Shown: positions 9,482 to 16,321 of the stretch, one piece after another
Layout of the letters: each line of letters opens with the position of its first letter
Position numbering within the stretch: the first letter of the stretch is position 1
Source of the DNA: Cellvibrionales bacterium UBA5860
GTDB taxonomy: Bacteria; Pseudomonadota; Gammaproteobacteria; Pseudomonadales; Porticoccaceae
Length of the DNA stretch: 26,147 nucleotides
Direction: 5' to 3'
Assembly (NCBI GenBank): GCA_002431545.1
Contig: DJFY01000089.1
Coordinates: 8,950 to 35,096, forward strand
The notes under the pieces: model-generated
What the model saw: the letters and a program-made list of their open reading frames with translations, nothing else
Database searches by the model: none
Told to the model about the DNA's origin: nothing
Position numbers and translations under genes: made by a program

Positions 9482-10456
9482 TTATCGGGTGGGCAAGTCC
9501 AGATCAGCGAACGCCAAATCAACCGAGCCGTTCTTTTGAGCGGCTTCGGCCTCAATCACACGCTCGCGGGTGAGGTGAGGGGCAAAGAGCTGTAAAAAAT
9601 CCAGCATGTACTCCCGCATAAAGGTGCCCCGCCGGTATCCGATGCGGGTGGTGCTCCAAGCAAAGAGGTTCGACGCATCCAAGGCCACCAAGTCCGCGTC
9701 CTGATTCGGGTCGTAGGCCATCGACGCGATGATGCCCACGCCAAGGCCCAAACGAACATAGGTCTTGATGACATCGGCATCCGCAGCTGTGAACACAACC
9801 TTGGGCGTCAGCCCGGAAGCGGCAAACGCCTCGTCCAACTGGGACCGCCCCGTGAAGCCGAACACGTAGGTCACAATGGGGTACTGGGCGACCTGCTCAA
9901 GGGTGAGTGACTCCAATCGCGCAAGGGGGTGGTCACGCTTCACCACCAACGCACGGTTCCACCGATAGCACGGCATCATGACCAGGTCGCTGAACAACTC
10001 AAGCGCCTCCGTGGCGATCGCGAAATCGACACTGCCCGCCACCGCCATCTCGGCGATCTGCATCGGGGTTCCCTGGTGCATGTGCAGTGCGACATTCGGA
10101 TAGCGCTGCATGAATGCCTCGATGACCGCAGGTAGCACATACCGCGCCTGGGTGTGCGTCGTCCCAATTGCCAGGGTTCCTTTCGAGGGATCGCGGTGTT
10201 CCTGAGCGGTCTTTTTGATGGACTCGACCCTCTGCAACACCTCCCCAGCAAGCGCAAGCACAGCCTCTCCTGCTGGAGTGATGCGGGTCAGGTGTTTCCC
10301 GCTGCGGGTGAAAATCTCGATCCCAAGCTCATCCTCAAGCAACCGAATCTGCTTGCTGATTCCCGGTTGTGAGGTGTACAGGCTTTGCGCGGTTTGTGAC
10401 ACATTCAGGTTGTGCCGGGCGACTTCCCAAATGTACCTGAGTTGTTGCAGTTTCAT
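9482..10456 (-). CDS. cysB: LysR-family regulator of sulfur assimilation
   Basis: CysB activates cysteine-biosynthesis genes with N-acetylserine as co-inducer and is often autorepressing. The 324-residue protein aligns end to end with E. coli CysB. The winged helix-turn-helix occupies about residues 1-60 (MKLQQLRYIWEVARHNLNVS, YTSQPGISKQIRLLEDELGI). The ligand pocket keeps Thr100 and Thr102 in TTHTQARY, Thr149 in AIATEAL and Thr202 in FGFTGRS. DADVIKTYVRLGLGVGIIAS is the conserved C-terminal core. It converges on its likely target cysH and is divergent from the TSUP exporter, with an AT-rich patch in that promoter gap. Confidence 0.96.
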   Translation of the reverse strand: MKLQQLRYIWEVARHNLNVSQTAQSLYTSQPGISKQIRLLEDELGIEIFTRSGKHLTRITPAGEAVLALAGEVLQRVESIKKTAQEHRDPSKGTLAIGTTHTQARYVLPAVIEAFMQRYPNVALHMHQGTPMQIAEMAVAGSVDFAIATEALELFSDLVMMPCYRWNRALVVKRDHPLARLESLTLEQVAQYPIVTYVFGFTGRSQLDEAFAASGLTPKVVFTAADADVIKTYVRLGLGVGIIASMAYDPNQDADLVALDASNLFAWSTTRIGYRRGTFMREYMLDFLQLFAPHLTRERVIEAEAAQKNGSVDLAFADLDLPTR

Positions 10457-10506
10457 CGGTGCATCCCGTGGTCTCTCGCCTACCAGCCAAAATAGCTTGC
10501 GGCATC

Positions 10507-10557
10507 ATATATCTAGAAATATTAAAAATATAATTAAAAATTACTTTTAAGAATATA
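10507..10557. promoter_or_regulatory. AT-rich control region between cysB and TSUP gene
   Basis: About 50 bases of nearly pure A+T lie in the 170-base divergent gap, including the perfect inverted repeat TAATT-AAA-AATTA (10531-10543) and AAGAATATA, a string also present upstream of cysH at 8622-8630. The shared composition and string suggest the same regulator, most simply CysB, acts at both sites. The -10/-35 elements cannot be assigned reliably in such AT-rich DNA. Confidence 0.4.
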
Positions 10558-10626
10558 GGGTCCTGGCTATGATCCACAGTCTCTGGCCGCGATCGTTGGC
10601 CAACCCCGGGAACAAGGACCCGCGCT

Positions 10627-11406
10627 GTGGATTTTTTTCTGTACGTCATCGCGGGTGCCGCTGTCGGCTTCACCATTGGTCTCACCGGCGTCGGTGGCGG
10701 TTCGCTGATGACGCCGCTGCTGATCCTGTTCGGCTTTCCCTACCACACGGCGATCGGCACGGACCTCGTATATGCAGCGCTGACCAAAGCCAGTGGTGTC
10801 ACCATGCACGCCCGCCGTCGCAACATCGACTGGCGCATTGTCGGTGCCATGGCTGCTGGCAGCCTGCCGGCCTCGATCGTTACGGTGTACGTACTCCACC
10901 GGTACTTCGACGACGCGCACGACTACCAACACCTGCTCACCGGCGCCCTTGGCGCAATGCTCATCGCCACGGCATTGGTGCTGCTGTTCAAGGGACGACT
11001 GCAACGTTGGGCCCAGCCGGAAGCGAAATCGCCCCGCCCCCCTCGACAGCACCGCTACGCCTTTACAGCGCTGTGTGGTCTGGCGCTTGGTGTGCTGGTG
11101 ACCCTTTCGTCCGTGGGCGCCGGAGCATTCGGAACCGCGTTGCTAATGGTGCTTTTTCCGGCACTGGCCGCAGCCCGCATCGTGGGGACCGACCTTGCAC
11201 ACGCTGTGCCACTCACATTGATCGCAGGGGCAGGACACTTCTTCCTTGGCCACGTGGATGTGCTCCTGCTCGCGAGCCTGCTCGTCGGCTCGATCCCAGC
11301 CATCTACGCAGGTACTCGGCTTGGCTCCCAGTTGCCTGAACAGGTCCTGCAGCCCATCTTGGCGAGCATGCTCTTGATTCTGGGCGTGCGCTTTGCGTTT
11401 TTCTAG
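10627..11406 (+). CDS. TSUP (TauE/SafE) family membrane exporter, probable sulfite exporter
   Basis: This 259-residue inner-membrane protein has the two-repeat architecture of the TauE/SafE family. The first half starts DFFLYVIAGAAVGFTIGLTGVGGGSLMTPLL, with the diagnostic GxGGG turn. The second starts near residue 140 with YAFTALCGLALGVLVTLSSVGAGAFGTALL. About eight hydrophobic spans are visible, separated by a charged cytoplasmic loop near residues 115-140. The start is GTG at 10627, with AAGGA eight bases upstream. Divergence from cysB and closeness to cysH suggest it exports sulfite or another sulfur oxyanion when assimilation overshoots; substrate is inference from context and family. Confidence 0.85.
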   Translation: MDFFLYVIAGAAVGFTIGLTGVGGGSLMTPLLILFGFPYHTAIGTDLVYAALTKASGVTMHARRRNIDWRIVGAMAAGSLPASIVTVYVLHRYFDDAHDYQHLLTGALGAMLIATALVLLFKGRLQRWAQPEAKSPRPPRQHRYAFTALCGLALGVLVTLSSVGAGAFGTALLMVLFPALAAARIVGTDLAHAVPLTLIAGAGHFFLGHVDVLLLASLLVGSIPAIYAGTRLGSQLPEQVLQPILASMLLILGVRFAFF

Positions 11407-11450
11407 CGTCCGGCACCCGCCCCTAACCCGCGCCCCGGCGGTGGACACCG

Positions 11451-12350
11451 TCACCGGTTGGTTACGCCATGGGGAACGTGGCCCGTCGCAACGTGCTCGC
11501 TGGCAGACTGGCAGTGCCCCCGCTGGTCATCAAAGAAAATGTCCGCACCGTAGGCCTGCAGGAACAACGCCTTGTCACGCCCCCCGAGAAACAGGCTTTC
11601 ATCCACCCGGATGTCCCAGGCACGCAGGGTGCGAATCACCCGCTCGTGCGCTGGAGCGGAGCGTGCCGTCACCAGCGCAGTGCGCAGCATCTGTGGGGTA
11701 TCCTGGGGCAGTCGAGACTGCAATTTGTGAAGCGCAGCCAGGAACGGCTTGAACGGCCCTCCTGAAAGCGGCTCGTTGGCCGCAAGGCGTTCGCTGGAGG
11801 CGAACGCGTCCAGGCCCTGTGCCTGGAACACCTGCTCCGCTTCGTCCGAAAACAGCACGGCATCGCCGTCGAATGCGAACCGCAAACTCTCGTCTCCCGT
11901 TTGGTCCCCGGCCCAAGGCAAAATCGTGGCTGCAGCCACACCGGCCTCCAGCGCCTGACCGACGTCGGAGGACTCCGCTGATAAAAACAACTGGCAACCG
12001 AAAGGGCCCATGTAACGGTAAGGCGCCTCTCCGCCGCAAAACGCTGCGCGGCTGATTTCCAGATTGTGGTGCTGGATCGAATTGAACACCCGCAATCCGG
12101 TGTCTGCACTGTTGCGCGACAGGAGGATGACTTCGACCAAGGGGCCGCCCGGAACCAGGTTGTTCAGGTTCAGGAGCTTGCGCACGAAGTGGAACGAAGG
12201 CCCCGGGCCCAGCGGGTCGTTCTCGTGCTCGATTTGGTACCTGGCGTAGGCGCCCAATCCCTCCTGCTCATACACTTGGTGACTGGCATCCAGGTCAAAC
12301 AGCGCCCTGGACGAAATTCCGACCACCAGCCGATCGAATTGAAACGCCAT
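11451..12350 (-). CDS. 5'-Nucleotidase (NT5C1-like)
   Basis: This 299-residue protein resembles the bacterial members of the cytosolic 5'-nucleotidase family (Pfam 5-nucleotidase, PF06189), which dephosphorylate nucleoside monophosphates. Recognisable blocks are VVGISSRALFDLDASH (about 9-24), VEVILLSRNSADTGLRVFNS (about 72-91), EISRAAFCGGEAPYRYM, RFAFDGDAVLFSDEAE with the DxD pair, and TALVTARSAPAHERVIRTLR. AAGGGG is seven bases before the ATG at 12350. It is divergent from the hotdog-fold gene and converges on the TSUP gene with a 44-base gap. The nucleotide preferred cannot be read from sequence. Confidence 0.85.
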   Translation of the reverse strand: MAFQFDRLVVGISSRALFDLDASHQVYEQEGLGAYARYQIEHENDPLGPGPSFHFVRKLLNLNNLVPGGPLVEVILLSRNSADTGLRVFNSIQHHNLEISRAAFCGGEAPYRYMGPFGCQLFLSAESSDVGQALEAGVAAATILPWAGDQTGDESLRFAFDGDAVLFSDEAEQVFQAQGLDAFASSERLAANEPLSGGPFKPFLAALHKLQSRLPQDTPQMLRTALVTARSAPAHERVIRTLRAWDIRVDESLFLGGRDKALFLQAYGADIFFDDQRGHCQSASEHVATGHVPHGVTNR

Positions 12351-12419
12351 TGCTTTGCCCCTTCACAAGCATCCGACGCGCCCCCAAGCGCGCGCCAAAT
12401 TGGGTACACTTCGGCCCAC

Positions 12420-12425
12420 TATAAT
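12420..12425 (+). promoter_or_regulatory. Candidate -10 box for the hotdog-fold gene
   Basis: A perfect TATAAT lies about 70 bases before the ATG at 12494, in the 143-base divergent gap. The sequence at the ideal -35 distance (12397-12402, AAATTG) is weak; a better TTGGGT at 12400-12405 leaves only a 14-base spacer. Confidence 0.35.
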
Positions 12426-12493
12426 CGACTCCTGCCGCGGACCAAGCCCGCAATGGGAGCAACCACATCGGCTCAAACCAATGGCGGTGCACC

Positions 12494-13192
12494 ATGGCTG
12501 ACACCTTGATCGTCGAGAAAAAATATGCCGGACCGCCGGGAATCGGCAACGGTGGATACGTCGCGGGCCTGTTGGCGAGGGAGGTGCGCGGGCCTGCGCA
12601 GATCACCCTGCTGAGGCCGACCCCCCTGGACACCCCACTCAGACTGGAACACGAGGCCGACGGGGTGGTCAACGCGGTGCGGGACGGGCAAACGCTGGCA
12701 AGCGCCAAACCCGCCGCACTCGATTTGCAGCCCCCGCACAATCCGGGAGCCGAAGCCGCCCGTGCAGCAGCAGGCATGTCTCCGGCCCTAACCCGCAACG
12801 TGCACCCCATTTGCTTCGTCTGTGGTACCGAGCGGGACGACAACGAGGGCCTCAACATTTACGCCGGCCCAGTCGATGATGCTGGCACAGTCGCGGCCTG
12901 TTGGACTCCGGCTGACAACCTGGCAAACAGCTCCGGTTGTGTGGACCCCGTCTACATCTGGTCGGCGCTCGACTGCCCGGGCGCTTTCGCCTTTATGGCC
13001 ACGCACCAGCCTGGGTTCCTGGGTCGCATCACTGGCGAGGTCACCGGCCAGTTGCGCGCGAACGAGCCGGCTGTCGTGGTGGGTTGGAAAATCGGTGCCG
13101 AGGGCCGCAAATTGCACGCAGGGACCGCGGTTTTCAACGCTGCCGGACAAGTCGTGGGACTCGCCAAAGCGGTTTGGTTCGGGCCCGCCTAA
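12494..13192 (+). CDS. Hotdog-fold (thioesterase-like) protein of unknown substrate
   Basis: The 232-residue product resembles conserved hypothetical proteins assigned to the thioesterase/hotdog superfamily. The first half has YAGPPGIGNGGYVAGLLA (about 11-28), a helix-type segment seen in acyl-binding hotdog proteins. The middle has CFVCGTERDDNEGLNIYAGP, a cysteine-rich motif recurrent in this group. The second half contains VDPVYIWSALDCPGAFAF and a closing strand GTAVFNAAGQVVGLAKAVWF. Two half-domains would make a double-hotdog fold. No enzymatic assay-level assignment can be made. The ATG at 12494 lacks a strong ribosome site. It converges on the ABC permease with a 16-base gap. Confidence 0.65.
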   Translation: MADTLIVEKKYAGPPGIGNGGYVAGLLAREVRGPAQITLLRPTPLDTPLRLEHEADGVVNAVRDGQTLASAKPAALDLQPPHNPGAEAARAAAGMSPALTRNVHPICFVCGTERDDNEGLNIYAGPVDDAGTVAACWTPADNLANSSGCVDPVYIWSALDCPGAFAFMATHQPGFLGRITGEVTGQLRANEPAVVVGWKIGAEGRKLHAGTAVFNAAGQVVGLAKAVWFGPA

Positions 13193-13208
13193 ACCGCTCA
13201 GCGCCCGT

Positions 13209-13982
13209 TCAGGTGCGAATACCAACCCCGCGATTGAGCAGGTACATGCAATAGGCGAACAACCCTGCGCTGAACACCGCGATGAGTACCAACGATGCCC
13301 CCACGGGAATGTCCGAGGTGCCCAAGAACCCATACCGAAACGCATTGACCATGTACAAAATCGGGTTCGCCTTGGAGACCCACTGCCACGCGTCGGGCAG
13401 CATTTGAATCGAGTAAAACACCCCTCCGAGATAGGTCAGCGGCGTCAACACGAACGTCGGAATGATCGAAATGTCGTCAAAGCTATTGGCGAAAACGGCG
13501 TTTACGAAGCCACCCAACGAAAACAGCACCGCGGTCATTGAAATCACCAGCCCTGTGATCCAAAGGCTATGGATGTGCAGGTCCATAAACAGGATTGCCA
13601 GGCCTGTAACCAAGGCACCCACCGCCAGACCGCGGCTCACGCCCCCAAGCACGTAGCCCAGTAGGATCACATAGTTTGGCATTGGTGAAACCAACATTTC
13701 CTCAATGCACCGCTGAAACTTCGTGTTGTAGAAGGACGACACCACGTTGGAATAGGAGTTGGTGATCACCGCCATCATGATCAACCCTGGAACAATGAAC
13801 TCCATGTACGCAAACCCGTCCATCGGACCGATTCGCTGACCAATGAGGTTCCCGAATATGACAAAGTACAGCCCGGTGGTGATCATTGGCGGCACCAAGG
13901 TTTGCAGCCAAATGCGCGTATACCTGCGCACCTCCCGTTGAAAAATGGTTTGGAAGGCGACCCATTGTTCGAATGCTTTCAT
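13209..13982 (-). CDS. ABC-2 type exporter permease (YadH-like)
   Basis: This 257-residue inner-membrane permease has about six hydrophobic spans and the ABC-2 signature region. The N-terminus RREVRRYTRIWLQTLVPPMITTGLYFVIFG enters the first span, followed by EFIVPGLIMMAVITNSYSNV and the coupling segment FYNTKFQRCIEEMLVSPMPN. LTPLTYLGGVFYSIQMLPDAW is the typical late-membrane motif. It is the partner of the ATPase gene 34 bases upstream and matches the YadH half of the E. coli YadG/YadH pair, whose substrate is unknown. The ribosome site is weak, suggesting translation coupled to the upstream gene. Confidence 0.88.
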   Translation of the reverse strand: MKAFEQWVAFQTIFQREVRRYTRIWLQTLVPPMITTGLYFVIFGNLIGQRIGPMDGFAYMEFIVPGLIMMAVITNSYSNVVSSFYNTKFQRCIEEMLVSPMPNYVILLGYVLGGVSRGLAVGALVTGLAILFMDLHIHSLWITGLVISMTAVLFSLGGFVNAVFANSFDDISIIPTFVLTPLTYLGGVFYSIQMLPDAWQWVSKANPILYMVNAFRYGFLGTSDIPVGASLVLIAVFSAGLFAYCMYLLNRGVGIRT

Positions 13983-14016
13983 CGTTTATTACTCGTCGTC
14001 ACTGGCAGCGCCGCGG

Positions 14017-14952
14017 TTATGGCTCTGCCGTGGTGGCTCCGTTGCCTTCAATCAAGCTCACAAACAGTTCCTCAAGGCGATTGGCTTTATTGCGCATGCT
14101 GATCACCTGAATTCCCTGGGTCATTAGCTGACTGAAGAGCTGGTTGAGGCCTTGATCCTTGACCACGTCCACTTCAAGTGTGGTTGAATCGATCTTTCGC
14201 ACCGCATAGCCATCTGCAGCTGGAGCCGCCTCACAGGGCTCATCGATATCAAGGATGAACGTCTCGGTGTTCATTCGCTGCAACAGCGTTTTGGTTTCTG
14301 TATTCACCACGATTTCGCCACCATCAATGATGGCGATCTGCCGGCACAGGCTCTCGGCCTCTTCCAGGTAGTGGGTGGTCAAGATAATGGTCGTCCCTTC
14401 CGCGTTCAATTGCCGGAGAAACGACCACATGGACCGGCGCAGTTCAATATCGACGCCCGCTGTGGGTTCGTCGAGGATGAGCAGGCGTGGCTCGTGCACC
14501 AGTGCCCGCGCAATCATCAGGCGCCGTTTCATGCCCCCCGACAGAAATCTGGACCGCTCGTTGCGCTTGTCCCACAGGCCCAGCCGGTGCAAATAGGTTT
14601 CGGTACGCTGCGTCGCCAATTTGCGCGGCAACCCGTACATGCCCGCCTGGGTTGCAACAATGTCTGCAACCCGCTCAAACTGATTGAAATTGAACTCCTG
14701 TGGCACCACACCGATTTCCCGCTTGGCACCGGAAAAGTCTCGATCAATGTCCCGACCGAACACTGCAATGGATCCACTGGACTTGTTGACCAACCCGGAA
14801 ATGATGCCAATCGTCGTGCTCTTCCCCGCTCCGTTCGGTCCCAGCAAAGCCAGGAACTGGCCCTGCTCCACTTCCAGGTCGATTCCTTTCAACGCTTCGA
14901 ACCCACCGGAGTATACTTTGCGCAAATTTCGGATACTGAGCGCGGAACTCAT
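14017..14952 (-). CDS. ABC transporter ATP-binding protein (YadG-like)
   Basis: This ATPase drives the exporter formed with the permease downstream. Numbered from the ATG at 14952 it has 311 residues, with Walker A GPNGAGKST at about 38-46, the signature LSGGMKRRL, Walker B LLILDEPTAGVD and the switch region TIILTTHYLEEAE. A C-terminal extension of about 90 residues follows the nucleotide-binding domain, as in YadG and other drug- or polysaccharide-type exporters. AAGGAG lies five bases before 14952 and only two before an ATG at 14955. A TTG at 14970 would put the ribosome site inside the gene, so 14952 is preferred. Confidence 0.9.
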   Translation of the reverse strand: MSSALSIRNLRKVYSGGFEALKGIDLEVEQGQFLALLGPNGAGKSTTIGIISGLVNKSSGSIAVFGRDIDRDFSGAKREIGVVPQEFNFNQFERVADIVATQAGMYGLPRKLATQRTETYLHRLGLWDKRNERSRFLSGGMKRRLMIARALVHEPRLLILDEPTAGVDIELRRSMWSFLRQLNAEGTTIILTTHYLEEAESLCRQIAIIDGGEIVVNTETKTLLQRMNTETFILDIDEPCEAAPAADGYAVRKIDSTTLEVDVVKDQGLNQLFSQLMTQGIQVISMRNKANRLEELFVSLIEGNGATTAEP

Positions 14953-15013
14953 CATTGCTCCTTGAATCAAACCACCGTATCAAAAACCAGTTTGCTTGCG
15001 ACGCTTTCGCTAT

Positions 15014-15042
15014 TTCTGCGTAAGCGATAATTCCGTTATACT
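15014..15042 (+). promoter_or_regulatory. Candidate promoter of the H-NS-like gene
   Basis: TATACT (15037-15042) lies 17 bases after a weak -35, TTCTGC (15014-15019), giving a leader of about 60 bases before the ATG at 15109. GATAAT at 15026-15031 is an alternative -10. This 156-base divergent gap must also hold the promoter of the ABC pair, which I could not place. Confidence 0.3.
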
Positions 15043-15108
15043 TCTTGGTAGCGTGCCGGGCACGTGGCCAAACAACTCGCAATCATCCCACCATTCGAGG
15101 CTGATGTA

Positions 15109-15423
15109 ATGCTCCCAGACATTTCCAATCTTTCTGAAGAAGACCTCAAGAAACTCATTCAAAAGGCCGAATCCCTCATTGCATCCCACCAAGAACAGCG
15201 CAAAAAGGATGCTGCGCAAAAGATTCGAGAACTCGCAGAATCTGCGGGACTCTCCGTAGAAATATCCGCAAGCGAAAAAGCGAAGCGGGCGCGACGCAAG
15301 TTGCCGCCCAAATACCGCCACCCCGAAGATCCAGAAAAAACCTGGTCAGGAATTGGCGCGAAGCCCAAATGGCTGCGCGCGTTCGAGCAACAGGGCCGAA
15401 ATCTCGAAGAGTTTAAAATTTAG
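15109..15423 (+). CDS. Small H-NS family nucleoid protein
   Basis: With the ATG at 15109, eight bases after GAGG, the product is 104 residues, the usual H-NS size; a GTG at 15064 would add 15 atypical residues. The N-terminal half (SEEDLKKLIQKAESLIASHQ onwards) is a charged coiled coil for oligomerisation. The C-terminus has KYRHPEDPEKTWSGIGAKPKWL, the H-NS DNA-binding domain of the type common in Burkholderia and Bordetella relatives. Where family members have QGR or RGR after the TWSG/TWTG motif, this one reads IGA, so the minor-groove contact is altered (see findings). H-NS proteins bind and silence AT-rich DNA. Confidence 0.85.
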   Translation: MLPDISNLSEEDLKKLIQKAESLIASHQEQRKKDAAQKIRELAESAGLSVEISASEKAKRARRKLPPKYRHPEDPEKTWSGIGAKPKWLRAFEQQGRNLEEFKI

Positions 15424-15432
15424 ATCCAAACA

Positions 15433-15471
15433 CAACGGGCACGCCCCGGCGCTGCCGATGCGTGCCCGTTG
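15433..15471. terminator. Strong hairpin downstream of the H-NS-like gene
   Basis: CAACGGGCACGC (15433-15444) pairs perfectly with GCGTGCCCGTTG (15460-15471), a 12-base stem with a 15-base loop, starting ten bases after the stop codon. No T tract follows on either strand, so it may be a stability element or a Rho-assisted terminator rather than a classic intrinsic terminator. The rest of the gap to the tRNA (15472-15582) shows no gene I can support. Confidence 0.45.
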
Positions 15472-15582
15472 CAGCGTAAATGGTGACTGCGGTGGCTGCG
15501 AATTCCAGGCGCCGAACCGGACACCAAAGCGTGGTACTCTGGCGCAACCGCGCTGAGCAATAATGAAGAGGTTGCAAAAAAC

Positions 15583-15658
<76 letters not shown>

Positions 15659-15678
15659 CCTCCTCAAAGAGGCTGACT

Positions 15679-15706
15679 ATTGTAGACGGAAGCCCTGTTG
15701 TGTCAA
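15679..15706 (-). promoter_or_regulatory. tRNA-Gly promoter
   Basis: Leftward TTGACA (15706-15701), a perfect -35, is followed by a 16-base spacer and TACAAT (15684-15679), 5 of 6 at the -10. Transcription would start near 15672, about 14 bases before the mature tRNA. It gives the tRNA its own strong promoter in addition to read-through from pgsA. Confidence 0.7.
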
Positions 15707-15736
15707 TCACTTCCTGGCAATTCACAGGTGTCGAAA

Positions 15737-16297
15737 TTAAACTGAGTCAGATAGTTCAAATTCTGGTCGCGCGGATTTAAGGTAGAGCAACATTGACCAT
15801 ATTGTTAAACCGGCCGCGATATAAAGCAGGATATAGCCAATATTCATGATCGGAATAAAACCGATGGGTTGCTCATAAATCAACATGCCCAGAGCAATCA
15901 TCTGTAAGGTGGTTTTGTATTTACCTAGACTGGATACCGCCACCACCCCACGTTTGCCTTTCTCTGCCATCCACTCCCGTAGCGCAGATACAGTGATTTC
16001 ACGCCCGATAATCACCACTGCCGGTAACAGCATCCAAAAACTGGGGTGTGCGTACAGCAGCAACAGTAACACTACCACTACTAACATTTTATCCGCCACC
16101 GGATCCAAAAAGGCACCAAATGAAGAGGTTTGCTCCCATTTTCGGGCTAAATAGCCGTCTAATAGGTCTGTCAATGCTGCCACGGTGAAAATCACACAAC
16201 AGACTAAATTGACCCAAGAGAATGAGAAGAGATAGAGGATCGCCAAAATTGGCACCGCACCAATACGCATTAGTGTTAGGACAGTTGGCAGATTCAT
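15737..16297 (-). CDS. pgsA: CDP-diacylglycerol-glycerol-3-phosphate 3-phosphatidyltransferase
   Basis: PgsA makes phosphatidylglycerophosphate, the committed step toward phosphatidylglycerol and cardiolipin, in the inner membrane. The 186-residue protein carries the CDP-alcohol phosphotransferase motif from Asp47-Gly48 through Ala51-Arg52 and Gly61 to Asp65 and Asp69 (DGYLARKW then GAFLDPVAD). Several hydrophobic spans are visible, including RIGAVPILAILYLFSF and MLVVVVLLLLLYA. The start ATG at 16297 gives the family N-terminus MNLPTVLTLMRI, though no clear ribosome site is seen. It follows uvrC by 24 bases and is followed by tRNA-Gly. Confidence 0.96.
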   Translation of the reverse strand: MNLPTVLTLMRIGAVPILAILYLFSFSWVNLVCCVIFTVAALTDLLDGYLARKWEQTSSFGAFLDPVADKMLVVVVLLLLLYAHPSFWMLLPAVVIIGREITVSALREWMAEKGKRGVVAVSSLGKYKTTLQMIALGMLIYEQPIGFIPIMNIGYILLYIAAGLTIWSMLLYLKSARPEFELSDSV

Positions 16298-16321
16298 ATC
16301 AGTGTATCGGTCAATTATTAC

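Noticed and set aside
10569..11339. Rightward frame (256 codons) overlapping the TSUP gene
   Set aside because: It is Arg/His/Pro-rich without membrane spans; the frame from 10627 gives a clear TauE/SafE protein.
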